A stretch of 42,925 nucleotides of DNA. Origin: Pseudomonadota bacterium (lineage in GTDB: Bacteria > Pseudomonadota > Gammaproteobacteria > Burkholderiales > Burkholderiaceae_E). The notes under the pieces are model-generated. The model saw only the letters and a list, made by a program, of their open reading frames with translations. It did not search any database and was not told the origin of the DNA. This document shows, piece by piece, positions 8,653-16,847 of the stretch; within the stretch, counting starts at the first letter, position 1, and the number at the start of each line of letters is the position of its first letter. Made by a program: the position numbers and the translations under genes. Where the stretch lies: NCBI GenBank assembly GCA_023389055.1, contig JAEWFA010000018.1:1-42925 (forward strand), given 5' to 3'.

Positions 8653-9357
8653 TCAGGCGATCCCGAACCGGGCGAGAAGCGGATCAGCCAAGCCGGCTTC
8701 GGCGAAGCCCTTTGCCCGCAACCGGCACGAGTCGCAACGCCCGCAGGGGCGTCCGTCGGCGCCCGGGTCGTAGCAGCTGCTGGTGATCGCGTAATCGACG
8801 CCGAGTCGAAGGCCCGCGCGGACAATGTCGGCCTTCGTCATTCGTGCCAGCGGCGCATGGATGGCGAGCTTCGTCGCGCCCTCGACGCCGGCTTTCGTCG
8901 CGAGGTTCGCCATCCGCTCGAAAGCATCGATGTATTCCGGGCGGCAGTCCGGATAGCCGCTGTAATCGAGCGCGTTCACGCCGATGAAGATGTCGGCGGC
9001 GCCCAGCACTTCCGCGTAGGCGAGCGCGAACGACAGGAAGATCGTGTTGCGCGCGGGTACGTAGGTGCTGGGGATCGCGTGGTGCATCTCCGACGGCACG
9101 CGGTCCTTCGGAACCTCGGCGTCGCTGGTCAACGAAGAGCCGCCGAACACGCGCAGGTCGATCTCGGCAACGACGTGGTTCTCCAGGCCGAAGAATTGCG
9201 CCACCCGATGGGCGCTATCGAGTTCGATCGCATGGCGCTGTCCGTAGCGGAAGCTCAGCGCGCAAGGCTCGAAGCCCTGGCTCCTCGCAATGGCGAGGAC
9301 GGTGGTCGAATCGAGGCCGCCGCTGAGCAGAACGACGGCCTTGGGCGCAACGGACAT
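8653..9357 (-). CDS. queC: 7-cyano-7-deazaguanine synthase QueC
   Basis: The 234-residue protein converts 7-carboxy-7-deazaguanine to preQ0 using ATP and ammonia in queuosine biosynthesis. The ATP-pyrophosphatase P-loop LLSGGLDSTT is at about residues 11-20. The family motifs YVPARNTIFLSFAL and INALDYSGYPDCRPEYI (here VNALDYSGYPDC) are present. The zinc site is the C-terminal cluster CYDPG...PCGRCDSC. The ATG at 9357 is chosen; an in-frame TTG at 9375 would add six residues, and neither has a clear ribosome site. No other queuosine genes are in the window, so the gene stands alone. Confidence 0.96.
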   Translation of the reverse strand: MSVAPKAVVLLSGGLDSTTVLAIARSQGFEPCALSFRYGQRHAIELDSAHRVAQFFGLENHVVAEIDLRVFGGSSLTSDAEVPKDRVPSEMHHAIPSTYVPARNTIFLSFALAYAEVLGAADIFIGVNALDYSGYPDCRPEYIDAFERMANLATKAGVEGATKLAIHAPLARMTKADIVRAGLRLGVDYAITSSCYDPGADGRPCGRCDSCRLRAKGFAEAGLADPLLARFGIA

Positions 9358-9429
9358 GACGGGACGGTGCTGCAAGCCTGGACGCCGCCGATGATGCGCC
9401 CAGGCCGCAAGCGGCAGCCGAAGACGCGC

Positions 9430-9858
9430 TCAGGCAACCTCGCGTCGCCCCATCGCAGCCAGCCGCTCGCCGAACGACGACGCAACGGCCCCGGTGTGCC
9501 GCCACACCACCGCCGCAAAGCACAGCACGCCCGCACCGACGACGAAGGCCGCAACGCCGAGGAACGGCTCGACCGCGGAATGTCCGCGGAACAGTTCGAA
9601 CAGCAGCACCATCATCACGAAGTGCGCCGGCACGTAGAGCCAGAAATGCGCCTGCGCGAGCCTCGTCTGCGCCGCTTCGGGCACGACCGTGTAGAACAGG
9701 CCGAACAATCCCAGGCTCACCCAGCCGAGCAGGTTCAGATGCGCATGCACGGGGTGCATCGTGTGGTCCTGGCTGGCCGCCATGTACAGCCCGAGCGAAA
9801 CTCCGGCGACGAAGTACAGCACCGCAAGGCGCAGGAACCAGTTCGCGAGGTTCTTCAT
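9430..9858 (-). CDS. small membrane protein resembling cytochrome oxidase subunit I helices
   Basis: The 142-residue protein has four hydrophobic segments and the motif HPVHAHLNLLGWVSLGLFGLFY. Histidine-rich helices of this kind are found in heme-copper oxidase subunit I and in NnrS-like proteins. Known stand-alone relatives are annotated as cbb3-oxidase subunit I-like, but a full oxidase needs a protein three times as long, so this is not a functional terminal oxidase subunit by itself. It may bind heme or sense a redox ligand (inference). GGAGG lies before the ATG at 9858. It diverges from the LysR gene at 9966, with a promoter-like sequence between them. Confidence 0.8.
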   Translation of the reverse strand: MKNLANWFLRLAVLYFVAGVSLGLYMAASQDHTMHPVHAHLNLLGWVSLGLFGLFYTVVPEAAQTRLAQAHFWLYVPAHFVMMVLLFELFRGHSAVEPFLGVAAFVVGAGVLCFAAVVWRHTGAVASSFGERLAAMGRREVA

Positions 9859-9892
9859 GGGGCCTCCGTGAAACCGGAAACGGTAAGTGTTC

Positions 9893-9921
9893 AGTGTAGG
9901 AGGGGCGCCCCCCGTCCGTAA
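9893..9921 (-). promoter_or_regulatory. sigma-70-like promoter for the oxidase-like membrane protein
   Basis: On the minus strand TTACGG (9921-9916), a 17-base spacer and TACACT (9898-9893) resemble a sigma-70 promoter, placed 35 bases before the start codon. On the other strand TGCATAAT (9932-9939) is a possible -10 for the LysR gene. Both are pattern matches only. Confidence 0.4.
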
Positions 9922-9965
9922 GGCGCGCCGCTGCATAATCGGGCCGCAGAAATGCGGGGGGCCGC

Positions 9966-10928
9966 ATGTTCGACTGGGACGACCTGAAGCCCTTCCTCGC
10001 CGTGGCCCGCCAGGGCAGCACGATCGCGGCGGCACGCATTCTCGGCGTCGACCAGTCGACGGTGCAGCGCAGGCTCGGCGCGCTGGAGCGCGGCATCGGC
10101 TACCCGCTCGTGCGCCGCCTGCCCACCGGCTACAAGCTCACGGCCTTCGGCGAATCGCTGCTGCCCGAGGCGCAGCGGATGGAGGATGCCGCGCTCGCAC
10201 TGCAGCAACGCATCGAGGCCTTCCATCACGACCTGACCGGCATCGTCCGCGTCACCTGCCCCGAGCCGCTCGTCTACCGGATGGCCGGCACCGGATTGCT
10301 CGACCGCTTCCACGCCCGTTACCCCGGCATCGACGTCCAGTTCGTGATGAGCGACAAGTACCTGGACCTCGAGCGCGGCGAAGCCGACGTCGCGATGCGC
10401 GCGGGCGACACTCGCGACGGTCCGCTCATCGCACGCAGGATCGGCACTTCGCAATGGGGCATCTACGCGAGCGAGCGCTACCTCGAACGGCACGGATGTC
10501 CGACGCGCATCGAGGACCTCGAGCGGCACGCGTTGATCGGCTTCGACGACTCGCTGTCGCGCAACCGTGCAGCGGGCTGGCTACGCGAGGTGGCGCCGCG
10601 CGCGCGGGTCGTCGCGCGCAACGACAGCATTCTCGGGGTGATGCGCTCGGCGCTGTCGGGCATCGGCCTGGCCGCGCTGCCGACCGCACTGGGCGACGAC
10701 GAGCCCGAACTGGTGCGCGTGCTCGGGCCGATCCCCGCCCTCGCGCGACCATGGCGCCTGCTGACCACTCACGAGCTGCGGCACACGCCGCGCGTGGCGG
10801 CGTTCTTCGACTTCATGGTCGAGGAGGTGGAGACCCTGCGACAGGTACTTGCGGGGCGCGGGCCGGCGCTCCCGTCCGCGAAGGCTGACGCCACTGCGTC
10901 GCCGCCGTCCCAACCGGAAGCAGCTTGA
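9966..10928 (+). CDS. LysR-family transcriptional regulator
   Basis: The 320-residue protein has an N-terminal LysR winged helix (WDDLKPFLAVARQGS, then STVQRRLGALER) followed by a periplasmic-binding-like effector domain (VRVTCPEPLVYRMAG to about residue 295). The first residues (MFDWDDLKPFL) resemble the subgroup of LysR regulators that begin 'FDWNDLRYFLAV'. GGGGG precedes the ATG at 9966. The C-terminal ~25 residues are low-complexity. It diverges from the small oxidase-like membrane protein, which it may regulate. The effector cannot be inferred. Confidence 0.9.
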   Translation: MFDWDDLKPFLAVARQGSTIAAARILGVDQSTVQRRLGALERGIGYPLVRRLPTGYKLTAFGESLLPEAQRMEDAALALQQRIEAFHHDLTGIVRVTCPEPLVYRMAGTGLLDRFHARYPGIDVQFVMSDKYLDLERGEADVAMRAGDTRDGPLIARRIGTSQWGIYASERYLERHGCPTRIEDLERHALIGFDDSLSRNRAAGWLREVAPRARVVARNDSILGVMRSALSGIGLAALPTALGDDEPELVRVLGPIPALARPWRLLTTHELRHTPRVAAFFDFMVEEVETLRQVLAGRGPALPSAKADATASPPSQPEAA

Positions 10929-10993
10929 GTTGCGCCTGCGGTATCGAAGCCTTGTAGCGAACCTGCAGGCGGCGCAGACTATTCGTGCGTGAA

Positions 10994-11017
10994 GCCCGGC
11001 AGGCTTCGCCGCCGGGC
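10994..11017. repeat. REP-like hairpin, near copy of the one at 4830
   Basis: GCCCGGC (10994-11000) pairs with GCCGGGC (11011-11017). The 24 bases match the hairpin at 4830-4852 except for one inserted base. It lies between the LysR stop and the YbaK-type gene. A second, looser inverted repeat (10933-10939 with 10965-10971) lies just upstream, so LysR transcription may end here. Confidence 0.5.
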
Positions 11018-11050
11018 GGTGTTCAACGCGAGTTACGGCGGAGGCACGTC

Positions 11051-11530
11051 ATGTCGATCTCCACTCGCCTGACCGACTATCTCGACAGGCACGGCGCGGA
11101 CTACGAAATCTGCGAGCACGAAGCGAGCCACACCAGCGCCGAAACGGCGCGAAGCGCCCACGTCCCGCCCGGCCAGCTCGCCAAGGCGGTACTGCTCGAG
11201 GACGATTCGGGTTGCATGCTGGCGGTCGTGCCGTCGGACAAGTCCGTCATGCTGGGACAACTGTCGGAGATGCTCGGCCGCAGGAGACTGCACCTGTGCG
11301 ACGAGGAGCGCATCGCGTCGATGTTCGATGACTGCGCCCCGGGGGCGATGCCGCCCGTGGGCATGGCCTGGGGCGTCGAGACGATCGTCGACGACGAACT
11401 GGACGACAACGATGTCGTCTACCTGGAAGGCGGCGATCACCAAAGCTTGCTGCGGATGTCGGCCGAGGAGTTCCGGGATCTGATGAGTCCTGCGCTGCAC
11501 GGGCACTTCTGCCGCGCGCGAATGCACTGA
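11051..11530 (+). CDS. YbaK/ProX-type aminoacyl-tRNA editing domain protein
   Basis: The 159-residue protein is a stand-alone YbaK/EbsC-like deacylase domain. It carries LAKAVLLEDDSGCMLAVVPSD, whose lysine corresponds to the conserved catalytic-site lysine of the family. A later VPPVG-type loop appears here as MPPVGMAWG. Such proteins hydrolyse mischarged tRNAs such as Cys-tRNA-Pro or Ala-tRNA-Pro; which one cannot be told. The ATG at 11051 has GGAGG at 11040-11044 and is preferred over upstream in-frame codons. The aldo/keto reductase gene follows after 8 bases, suggesting co-transcription. Confidence 0.85.
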   Translation: MSISTRLTDYLDRHGADYEICEHEASHTSAETARSAHVPPGQLAKAVLLEDDSGCMLAVVPSDKSVMLGQLSEMLGRRRLHLCDEERIASMFDDCAPGAMPPVGMAWGVETIVDDELDDNDVVYLEGGDHQSLLRMSAEEFRDLMSPALHGHFCRARMH

Positions 11531-11538
11531 TTCAACCG

Positions 11539-12480
11539 GTGCGCTTTCGGAAAAGCCGCCGCCTGCTCGGCCTTGCCGCGATGAGCACGGCGGCGGCGTC
11601 GCTCGCCGGGCGTGCCCGGCCTGCGCTCGCCGCGCCACCCGGGAGCCAGGGCGCGTCGATGCACCGCAAGCCGATCCCCTCCTCCGGAGAGCCGCTGCCC
11701 GTGATCGGCTGCGGAACCTGGATCGGCTTCGACGTCACGCCGGGCAGTGCCGAATACGGCCGCCTGCGCGATGTGCTGCTCGCGCTATTCGACGCCGGCG
11801 GGTCGGTCGTCGACAGCTCGCCGATGTACGGGCGCGCAGAGGACGTCGCCGGGCGGCTGCTCGACGAAACGGGCATGCGCGAGCAAGCCTTCGTCGCGAC
11901 GAAGGTGTGGACCTCGGGTCGCGACGCCGGCATTCGCCAGATGGAGGAATCGTTCCGGCTGCTGCGCACGAAGACGATCGACCTGATGCAGGTGCACAAC
12001 CTCGTCGACTGGCGCACGCATCTGCCGGTGCTGCGCGAATGGAAGGCGCAGGGGCGCATCCGCTACGTCGGTGTCACGCACTACACGTCGAGCGCCTACG
12101 GAGAGCTCGAACAGGTCCTTCGAACCGAGTCGCTCGATTTCGTACAGCTCAATTACTCGATCGACGACCGCGCGGCCGAGGAACGCATCCTGCCGCTGGC
12201 GGCCGAACGTGGAGTCGCAGTGCTCGTCAACCGCCCGTTCGGCGGCGGAGGCCTGTTGCGCTCGCTGCGCGATCGGCCCCTGCCGGCGTGGACGAGCGAG
12301 ATCGGCTGCGAGAGCTGGGCGCAGGTGCTGCTGAAGTTCGTCGTTTCGCACCCGGCCGTCACCTGCGCGATTCCGGGCACCGGCAACCCCGCGCACATGC
12401 GGGCGAACGCGCAGGCGGGGACGGGTGCGATGCCCGACGAGACGATGCGGACGAGGATGGTCGCGGACAGCCGGTCCTGA
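11539..12480 (+). CDS. Tat-exported aldo/keto reductase
   Basis: The 313-residue protein begins at GTG 11539 with a twin-arginine-type signal: SRRLLGL, a hydrophobic stretch, then RPALA-APP near residue 32. The rest is an aldo/keto reductase barrel with the catalytic tetrad visible as D92 and Y97 (VVDSSPMYGR), K122 (ATKVW) and H153 (MQVHN). Export of a folded NADPH-type enzyme would need the Tat route, which fits the signal. The substrate is unknown. An ATG at 11581 would remove the twin arginines, so the GTG is preferred. It follows the YbaK-type gene by 8 bases. Confidence 0.87.
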   Translation: MRFRKSRRLLGLAAMSTAAASLAGRARPALAAPPGSQGASMHRKPIPSSGEPLPVIGCGTWIGFDVTPGSAEYGRLRDVLLALFDAGGSVVDSSPMYGRAEDVAGRLLDETGMREQAFVATKVWTSGRDAGIRQMEESFRLLRTKTIDLMQVHNLVDWRTHLPVLREWKAQGRIRYVGVTHYTSSAYGELEQVLRTESLDFVQLNYSIDDRAAEERILPLAAERGVAVLVNRPFGGGGLLRSLRDRPLPAWTSEIGCESWAQVLLKFVVSHPAVTCAIPGTGNPAHMRANAQAGTGAMPDETMRTRMVADSRS

Positions 12481-12576
12481 GAGGCGATTGCGGCGTCACG
12501 GAAATCCCACCGGCGCGGTAGGGCCAGCGGTCCCCTTACCGTGCACGCGCTGCTGTGCAAGCGCGCTGCGCGGTGA

Positions 12577-12582
12577 CAGAAT
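12577..12582 (+). promoter_or_regulatory. possible -10 element for the two-component genes
   Basis: CAGAAT preceded by TGA (12574-12582) looks like an extended -10 element, 25 bases before the response regulator ATG. No good -35 is seen. This 127-base gap otherwise shows only the GGAG ribosome site at about 12597. Confidence 0.3.
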
Positions 12583-12607
12583 CTTGCGCACACGGCCGGA
12601 GAACGTG

Positions 12608-13279
12608 ATGTCCGCGACGCGCGTGCTGATCGTCGAAGACGAGCCCGAATTCCTTCGGCGCTTCTCGGACGCGGTCCATGCCGACCCCGGCCTGCAACTG
12701 CTCGGCGCAGTCTCGACCGGCTCGGCAGCCATCGCACTGCTCGATGCGCACCCGCCCGACGTGATGCTGGTCGACCTCGGCCTGCCCGACGTCGACGGCG
12801 TGGAGGTCATCCGCCACGCCGCGCAGCGCTGCCCTCAGTGCGACGTGCTCGTCGTGACGATGTTCGGCGACGAGCAGCACCTGGTTTCGAGCATCGAGGC
12901 GGGTGCCACCGGCTACCTGCTCAAGGACGCGAGCAGCGAGCGCATCGCTGCAGCGATTCACGAGTTGCGTGCCGGCGGCGCGCCGATCAGCCCGAGCATC
13001 GCCCGGCGGGTTCTGGCGCGCTTCCGCGTGAAGACGGCGCCGCCCGTTCCGGTCGGCGTGCTTCGCAACGGCGCGGTGCTGCCCGACTCGCCGCTCACGC
13101 CGCGCGAGAGCGAAATCCTGCGGATGATCGCCAAGGGACTGAGCTTCGAGACTGTCGGCGACGTGATGGGGATTTCGCCGCACACCGTCGTCACGCACGT
13201 GAAGAAGATCTACCGCAAGCTCGCCGTCCATTCACGCGCCGAGGCGGTGTATGAAGCGGGTCAGATGGGGCTGCTGTAG
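12608..13279 (+). CDS. NarL/LuxR-family response regulator
   Basis: The 223-residue protein has a receiver domain with the acidic pocket (E10, D11), phospho-acceptor Asp56 in VMLVDLGLPD, Thr84 and Lys106 (GYLLKDA). Its C-terminus is a LuxR-type helix-turn-helix (LTPRESEILRMIAKG, ISPHTVVTHVKKIYRKL). All residues needed for phosphorylation are present. The ATG at 12608 has GGAG about 8 bases upstream. It overlaps the sensor kinase gene by 29 bases, so the two form a translationally linked pair. The regulated genes are not evident. Confidence 0.94.
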   Translation: MSATRVLIVEDEPEFLRRFSDAVHADPGLQLLGAVSTGSAAIALLDAHPPDVMLVDLGLPDVDGVEVIRHAAQRCPQCDVLVVTMFGDEQHLVSSIEAGATGYLLKDASSERIAAAIHELRAGGAPISPSIARRVLARFRVKTAPPVPVGVLRNGAVLPDSPLTPRESEILRMIAKGLSFETVGDVMGISPHTVVTHVKKIYRKLAVHSRAEAVYEAGQMGLL

Positions 13280-15161
13280 CAGCGCCCTCTTCCTCGTCGT
13301 CCTCCTTTGCGTGGCGCAGGCGACGGCCGACGCTGCAACGCCGGGCGGCGGCGTGCTCGAACTCGAGCGAGCACGTCTTCTCGAAACGCCGAGCGAAACG
13401 CCACCGCGCGACGACGACATCGGCTGGCGCGACGTCACGCTGCCGCTCGCCGCGCCCGCGGCTCGCACGCCCGCCCTCTGGTTGCGACTCGATTTCGATG
13501 CGCCGCCGGGCGCGCGCGCGTGGGCGCTGTACCTGCCCTACCTCTACGGCGGTGGCGACGTCTGGCTGAACCGGTTGCCGCTCGGCTCGGTGCCGCAGGC
13601 CGACGCCTCGTACCACGTGCGCTGGGAGCGACCGCATCTGTTCCCGATCCCCGACCCGGCGCTGCACGAGGGACCGAACACGTTGCTCATCCGGGTGGCC
13701 GCGTCGCACACGCCCAACGGCCTTTCGTCGCCTCGCCCGGTGGTCGGTCCGCAACAGTCGCTGATCCAACTGAGCGATCGGCGATTGCTGTGGATGCGCA
13801 CGATGCCGCAGATCACCGTCGCGGTCTGCCTGCTGTTCGCGCTTTTCGTCGGTTTCGTCTGGCTGCGCCGCCGCGGCGAGGTGCTTTACGGACTGTTCGC
13901 GCTGGCGATGGCCCTGTGGGCCGTGCGCACGCTGACCTTCGTCGTCGAACGGATGCCGCAGGACGACTGGACGCTGTGGCGCATCGGCTACCACAGCGCA
14001 ACCGGAGGATTCATCGTCTCGATGTCGATCTTCGGCATGCGCTTCGCCGGCATCCGCAGCGCGTGGACGGAGCGCGCACTGCTGGCCTACTGGCTCGTCG
14101 GTCCGCTCGCGTTGCTCGCCAGCGGTGGACGCGCCGACTCGGTCGTCGGAAGGTTGTGGACGCTCGGAATGATTCCGGTCGGAATCTCCGTCATCGTGTT
14201 CGTCGGGATCGCCTGGTGGCGCCAGCGAAGCGCTGCGGCCGCAGCGCTGCTCGTAGCGGTGTCGCTCGCCGTGGGCACGGGAATCCACGACTACCTGCTC
14301 GCATGGCACGTCGACGTCCTCGACCGCTTCGCGCCCGGCTGGGGCGGGCAACGTGTGTTCCTGCTGCATTTCGGCGCCGATCTCGTGCTGCTCGTGATGG
14401 CCTGCCTGCTCACGTCGCGATTCCTGCGCACGCTGCGCGAAGTGGAGGAACTGAACGATTCGCTCGAGCGCCGCGTCGCCCGACGCGAAACCGAGCTCGC
14501 CGAGAACTACCGCCGACTGGGCACGCTCGAACGCGAACGCGCTGCCGCCGAAGAGCGGCAGCGCATCATGCGCGACCTGCACGACGGACTGGGCTCGCGG
14601 CTGTTCACGTCGCTGTCCCGCGCGGAACGCGGCAGCCTGCCCGACGGCGAGTTCACCGACACGCTTCGCGCCTGCATCGCCGACATGCGCGTCGCGCTCG
14701 ACGCACTGGCCAGCGACGAAGCCGACTTCGGCACCGCACTGGGCAATTTCCTGTTCCGCTGGGAAGGCCCGCTGCGCGAGGCGGGCGTGCGTCCCGAGTG
14801 GAACCTCTGCGTCGCCGACGAAGCGCATCGCGTGCCGCCGCATGTCGCGCTGCAGATCCTGCACATCCTGCAGGAGGCGCTGACCAACGTGCTCAAGCAC
14901 GCGCACGCCACCGAAGTGCGCGTGGACGTGATCGGCACGTCGAGCCGGTTGACGATCCGCGTCGAGGACGACGGCCGGGGCATCGGGCCGGATACCGTCG
15001 GTGGCGGACGCGGCCTGACGAACATGCGTACCCGCGCGCGGCGGGTGGGAGCGTCGATCGCCTTTCGCTCGCTTCCCGGACGCACGTGTCTCGAGTTACG
15101 GCTGCCCGGCGAGGAGAGCCCGGTAGGTGAAGCCGAGGCGCAGGCGGCCGGGGCAGCGTGA
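13251..15161 (+). CDS. membrane sensor histidine kinase (NarX/DegS-type core)
   Basis: The 636-residue protein starts with a signal peptide (about 1-28). A periplasmic all-beta sensor region follows (ALWLRLDFD, VWLNRLPLG, a 7TMR-DISM-like jelly roll), then a group of six or seven hydrophobic helices (about 185-395). A coiled coil (about 400-440) leads to the HisKA_3-type motif IMRDLHDGLGSRL with His444. The ATPase domain shows QEALTNVLKHAHA (N box) and VEDDGRGIG. This fits a kinase that phosphorylates the NarL-type regulator encoded just upstream. The 29-base overlap with that gene makes the partnership very likely. The ligand is unknown. Confidence 0.93.
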   Translation: MKRVRWGCCSSALFLVVLLCVAQATADAATPGGGVLELERARLLETPSETPPRDDDIGWRDVTLPLAAPAARTPALWLRLDFDAPPGARAWALYLPYLYGGGDVWLNRLPLGSVPQADASYHVRWERPHLFPIPDPALHEGPNTLLIRVAASHTPNGLSSPRPVVGPQQSLIQLSDRRLLWMRTMPQITVAVCLLFALFVGFVWLRRRGEVLYGLFALAMALWAVRTLTFVVERMPQDDWTLWRIGYHSATGGFIVSMSIFGMRFAGIRSAWTERALLAYWLVGPLALLASGGRADSVVGRLWTLGMIPVGISVIVFVGIAWWRQRSAAAAALLVAVSLAVGTGIHDYLLAWHVDVLDRFAPGWGGQRVFLLHFGADLVLLVMACLLTSRFLRTLREVEELNDSLERRVARRETELAENYRRLGTLERERAAAEERQRIMRDLHDGLGSRLFTSLSRAERGSLPDGEFTDTLRACIADMRVALDALASDEADFGTALGNFLFRWEGPLREAGVRPEWNLCVADEAHRVPPHVALQILHILQEALTNVLKHAHATEVRVDVIGTSSRLTIRVEDDGRGIGPDTVGGGRGLTNMRTRARRVGASIAFRSLPGRTCLELRLPGEESPVGEAEAQAAGAA

Positions 15162-15203
15162 ATGCGGCTCCTGTCCCTCCGCCACTTCCGGTAGCGTACG
15201 CAG

Positions 15204-15696
15204 ATGACCGCGACCGTCTCCCTCCCCGACGGCGAGCCTGTGGCGGCGCTCGGCCAGGGCACCTGGAGCATGGGCGAAACGGGTGCCGCCTGCGCCGAGG
15301 AGATCGCCTCGATCCGCCTCGGACTGGACCTCGGCGCGCTGATCGATACCGCAGAACTCTACGGCGACGGCCGCTCGAAATCGCTCGTCGGCGAGGCCGT
15401 CGCCGGGCGCCGCGACGACGTCTTTCTCGTCACCAGGGTGCTGCCGTGGCTGCGCGAGCGCTCGATCCCGGTGATCGCGTATTCGCCGATCGAGCAGGCG
15501 CGGCTGCTGCGCGATCGGCGGCTGAAGGAGATGGCCCAGCGCTTCGGCCGTGATCGCGATACCGAAGACTGCGCACGGCGAGCGGATGCGCGAGAACGCG
15601 GCGGTGTTGCAGCGTCCCCTCGACGAAGCCCAGGCCGGGGAATTCGATCGGCTGTTCGCACCACCCGAAGGGCCTACGCCGCTCGAGATGATCTGA
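15204..15696 (+). pseudogene. decayed aldo/keto reductase (internal deletions and frameshift)
   Basis: Three pieces of one aldo/keto reductase are recognisable. The N-terminus (LPDGEPVAALGQGTW ... LIDTAELYGDGRSKSLVGEA ... DDVFLVTRVLP) runs to about 15446. It joins directly, in frame, to WLRERSIPVIAYSPIEQARLL, which normally lies about 110 residues later. After MAQRFG the frame is lost. From 15550 another frame reads VIAIPKTAHGERMRENAAV to PLEMI and TGA at 15694-15696, the normal family C-terminus. So the middle of the barrel with the catalytic histidine is gone. The catalytic-lysine position of the family (usually VSK) reads VTR, and about 15 residues are missing before VIAIPK. It cannot encode a working enzyme. 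Confidence 0.88.
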
Positions 15697-15713
15697 GCGA
15701 TCGACCCCCCGTT

Positions 15714-16847
15714 TCAATCCAGCGTGCGCCGATAGAACCGAAGCCCCACGGCAACCGCCGCCAGCGTGAACACCGCGATCTGCCACACCTGCGGCCACAG
15801 CTCGTGCCAGCCGTTGCCCTTGAGCAGGATTCCGCGCACGAGCACGAGGAAGTGCGTCAGCGGCAGCAGCGACCCGATCCATTGCGCCCAGTCGGGCATG
15901 CCACGGAACGGGAACATGAAGCCCGACAGCAGGATCGACGGCAGGAAGAAGAAGATCGTCATCTGCAGCGCCTGCAACTGGTTGCGTGCAATCGACGAAA
16001 AGGTGATGCCGAGCACGAGATTCGCCGCAATGAACAACAGCACGGCGGCGAACAGCACGAAGAGGCTGCCGCGCAGCGGAATGTCGAACACCCACCGTGC
16101 GGCAGCCAGCACGAGCGCGACCTGCACGAGCCCGATCGCCACGTAGGGAACGATCTTGCCGGTCATCACCTCGATCGGCAGCGCGGGTGTCGCGATCAGG
16201 TTCTCCCAGGTGCCGCGCTCGCGTTCGCGCGTCAGTGCGAGGCTCGTCATCATCACCATCGTCATCGTGAGGATCACGCCGAGCAGTCCCGGCACGATGT
16301 TGTACTGCGTGATGCCCTCGGGGTTGTAGCGACGATGAAGCCGCAGCTCGACGGGTGAAGGCGGCGGCGCGCGCGGCTGCAGCACGCCAGCGGCATCGCG
16401 CGCGACGACCGCTGCAATCATCGAGTCGAGCGAGGCGAGCGCCGCGCCGGTGGCGGCCGGGTCGGTCGCGTCGGCCTCCACCAGCAACGCGGGGCGCTCG
16501 CCGCGCACCAGGCGACGCGAGAAGTCCTCGGGAATCGTCACCGCGAACTGCACGTCGCCGCGCGAGAGCATCTCGTCGACCTCTTCGGACGAGCGCGCCG
16601 AGGCGACTACGTCGAAGTAGTCGGTGTTCTGCAGGCCGGCGACGATGCTGCGCGAAAAGACGCTGTTGTCGAGCGCGAGCACGACGGTGGGCAGGTGCCG
16701 CGGGTCGGTGTTGATCGCGAAGCCGAACAACAGCAGTTGCATCACCGGGATGCCGACGATCATGCCGAAGGTGAGTCGGTCGCGCTGGAGCTGGATGAAC
16801 TCCTTGACGACGATTCCCCACCAGCGGCGCAACGACAGTCGCATCAT
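15714..16847 (-). CDS. ABC-2 type transporter permease (YhhJ/YbhS-like)
   Basis: The 377-residue protein has one N-terminal transmembrane helix and a large periplasmic domain (about 45-175). Five or more C-terminal helices follow, with the ABC-2 motif TRERERGTWENLIATP and a GFMFPFRGMPDWAQWIGSLLPLTHF stretch near the end. Length fits YhhJ/YbhR/YbhS exporters (about 370). The ATG at 16847 overlaps the ATPase stop as ATGA, so translation is coupled. With the HlyD-like protein and the ATPase it forms a three-gene export system of the YbhGFSR/YhiI-YhiH-YhhJ type, but with a single permease gene that would act as a homodimer (inference). Substrate unknown, possibly drugs or lipids. Confidence 0.92.
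   Translation of the reverse strand: MMRLSLRRWWGIVVKEFIQLQRDRLTFGMIVGIPVMQLLLFGFAINTDPRHLPTVVLALDNSVFSRSIVAGLQNTDYFDVVASARSSEEVDEMLSRGDVQFAVTIPEDFSRRLVRGERPALLVEADATDPAATGAALASLDSMIAAVVARDAAGVLQPRAPPPSPVELRLHRRYNPEGITQYNIVPGLLGVILTMTMVMMTSLALTRERERGTWENLIATPALPIEVMTGKIVPYVAIGLVQVALVLAAARWVFDIPLRGSLFVLFAAVLLFIAANLVLGITFSSIARNQLQALQMTIFFFLPSILLSGFMFPFRGMPDWAQWIGSLLPLTHFLVLVRGILLKGNGWHELWPQVWQIAVFTLAAVAVGLRFYRRTLD

Noticed and set aside
9430..9858. A cbb3 cytochrome oxidase catalytic subunit
   Set aside because: At 142 residues with four helices it cannot hold the full set of heme and copper ligands.
13191..14906. A 571-codon open frame on the minus strand opposite the sensor kinase
   Set aside because: The plus strand has unmistakable kinase motifs and the minus reading is Arg/Glu-rich with no fold signals.
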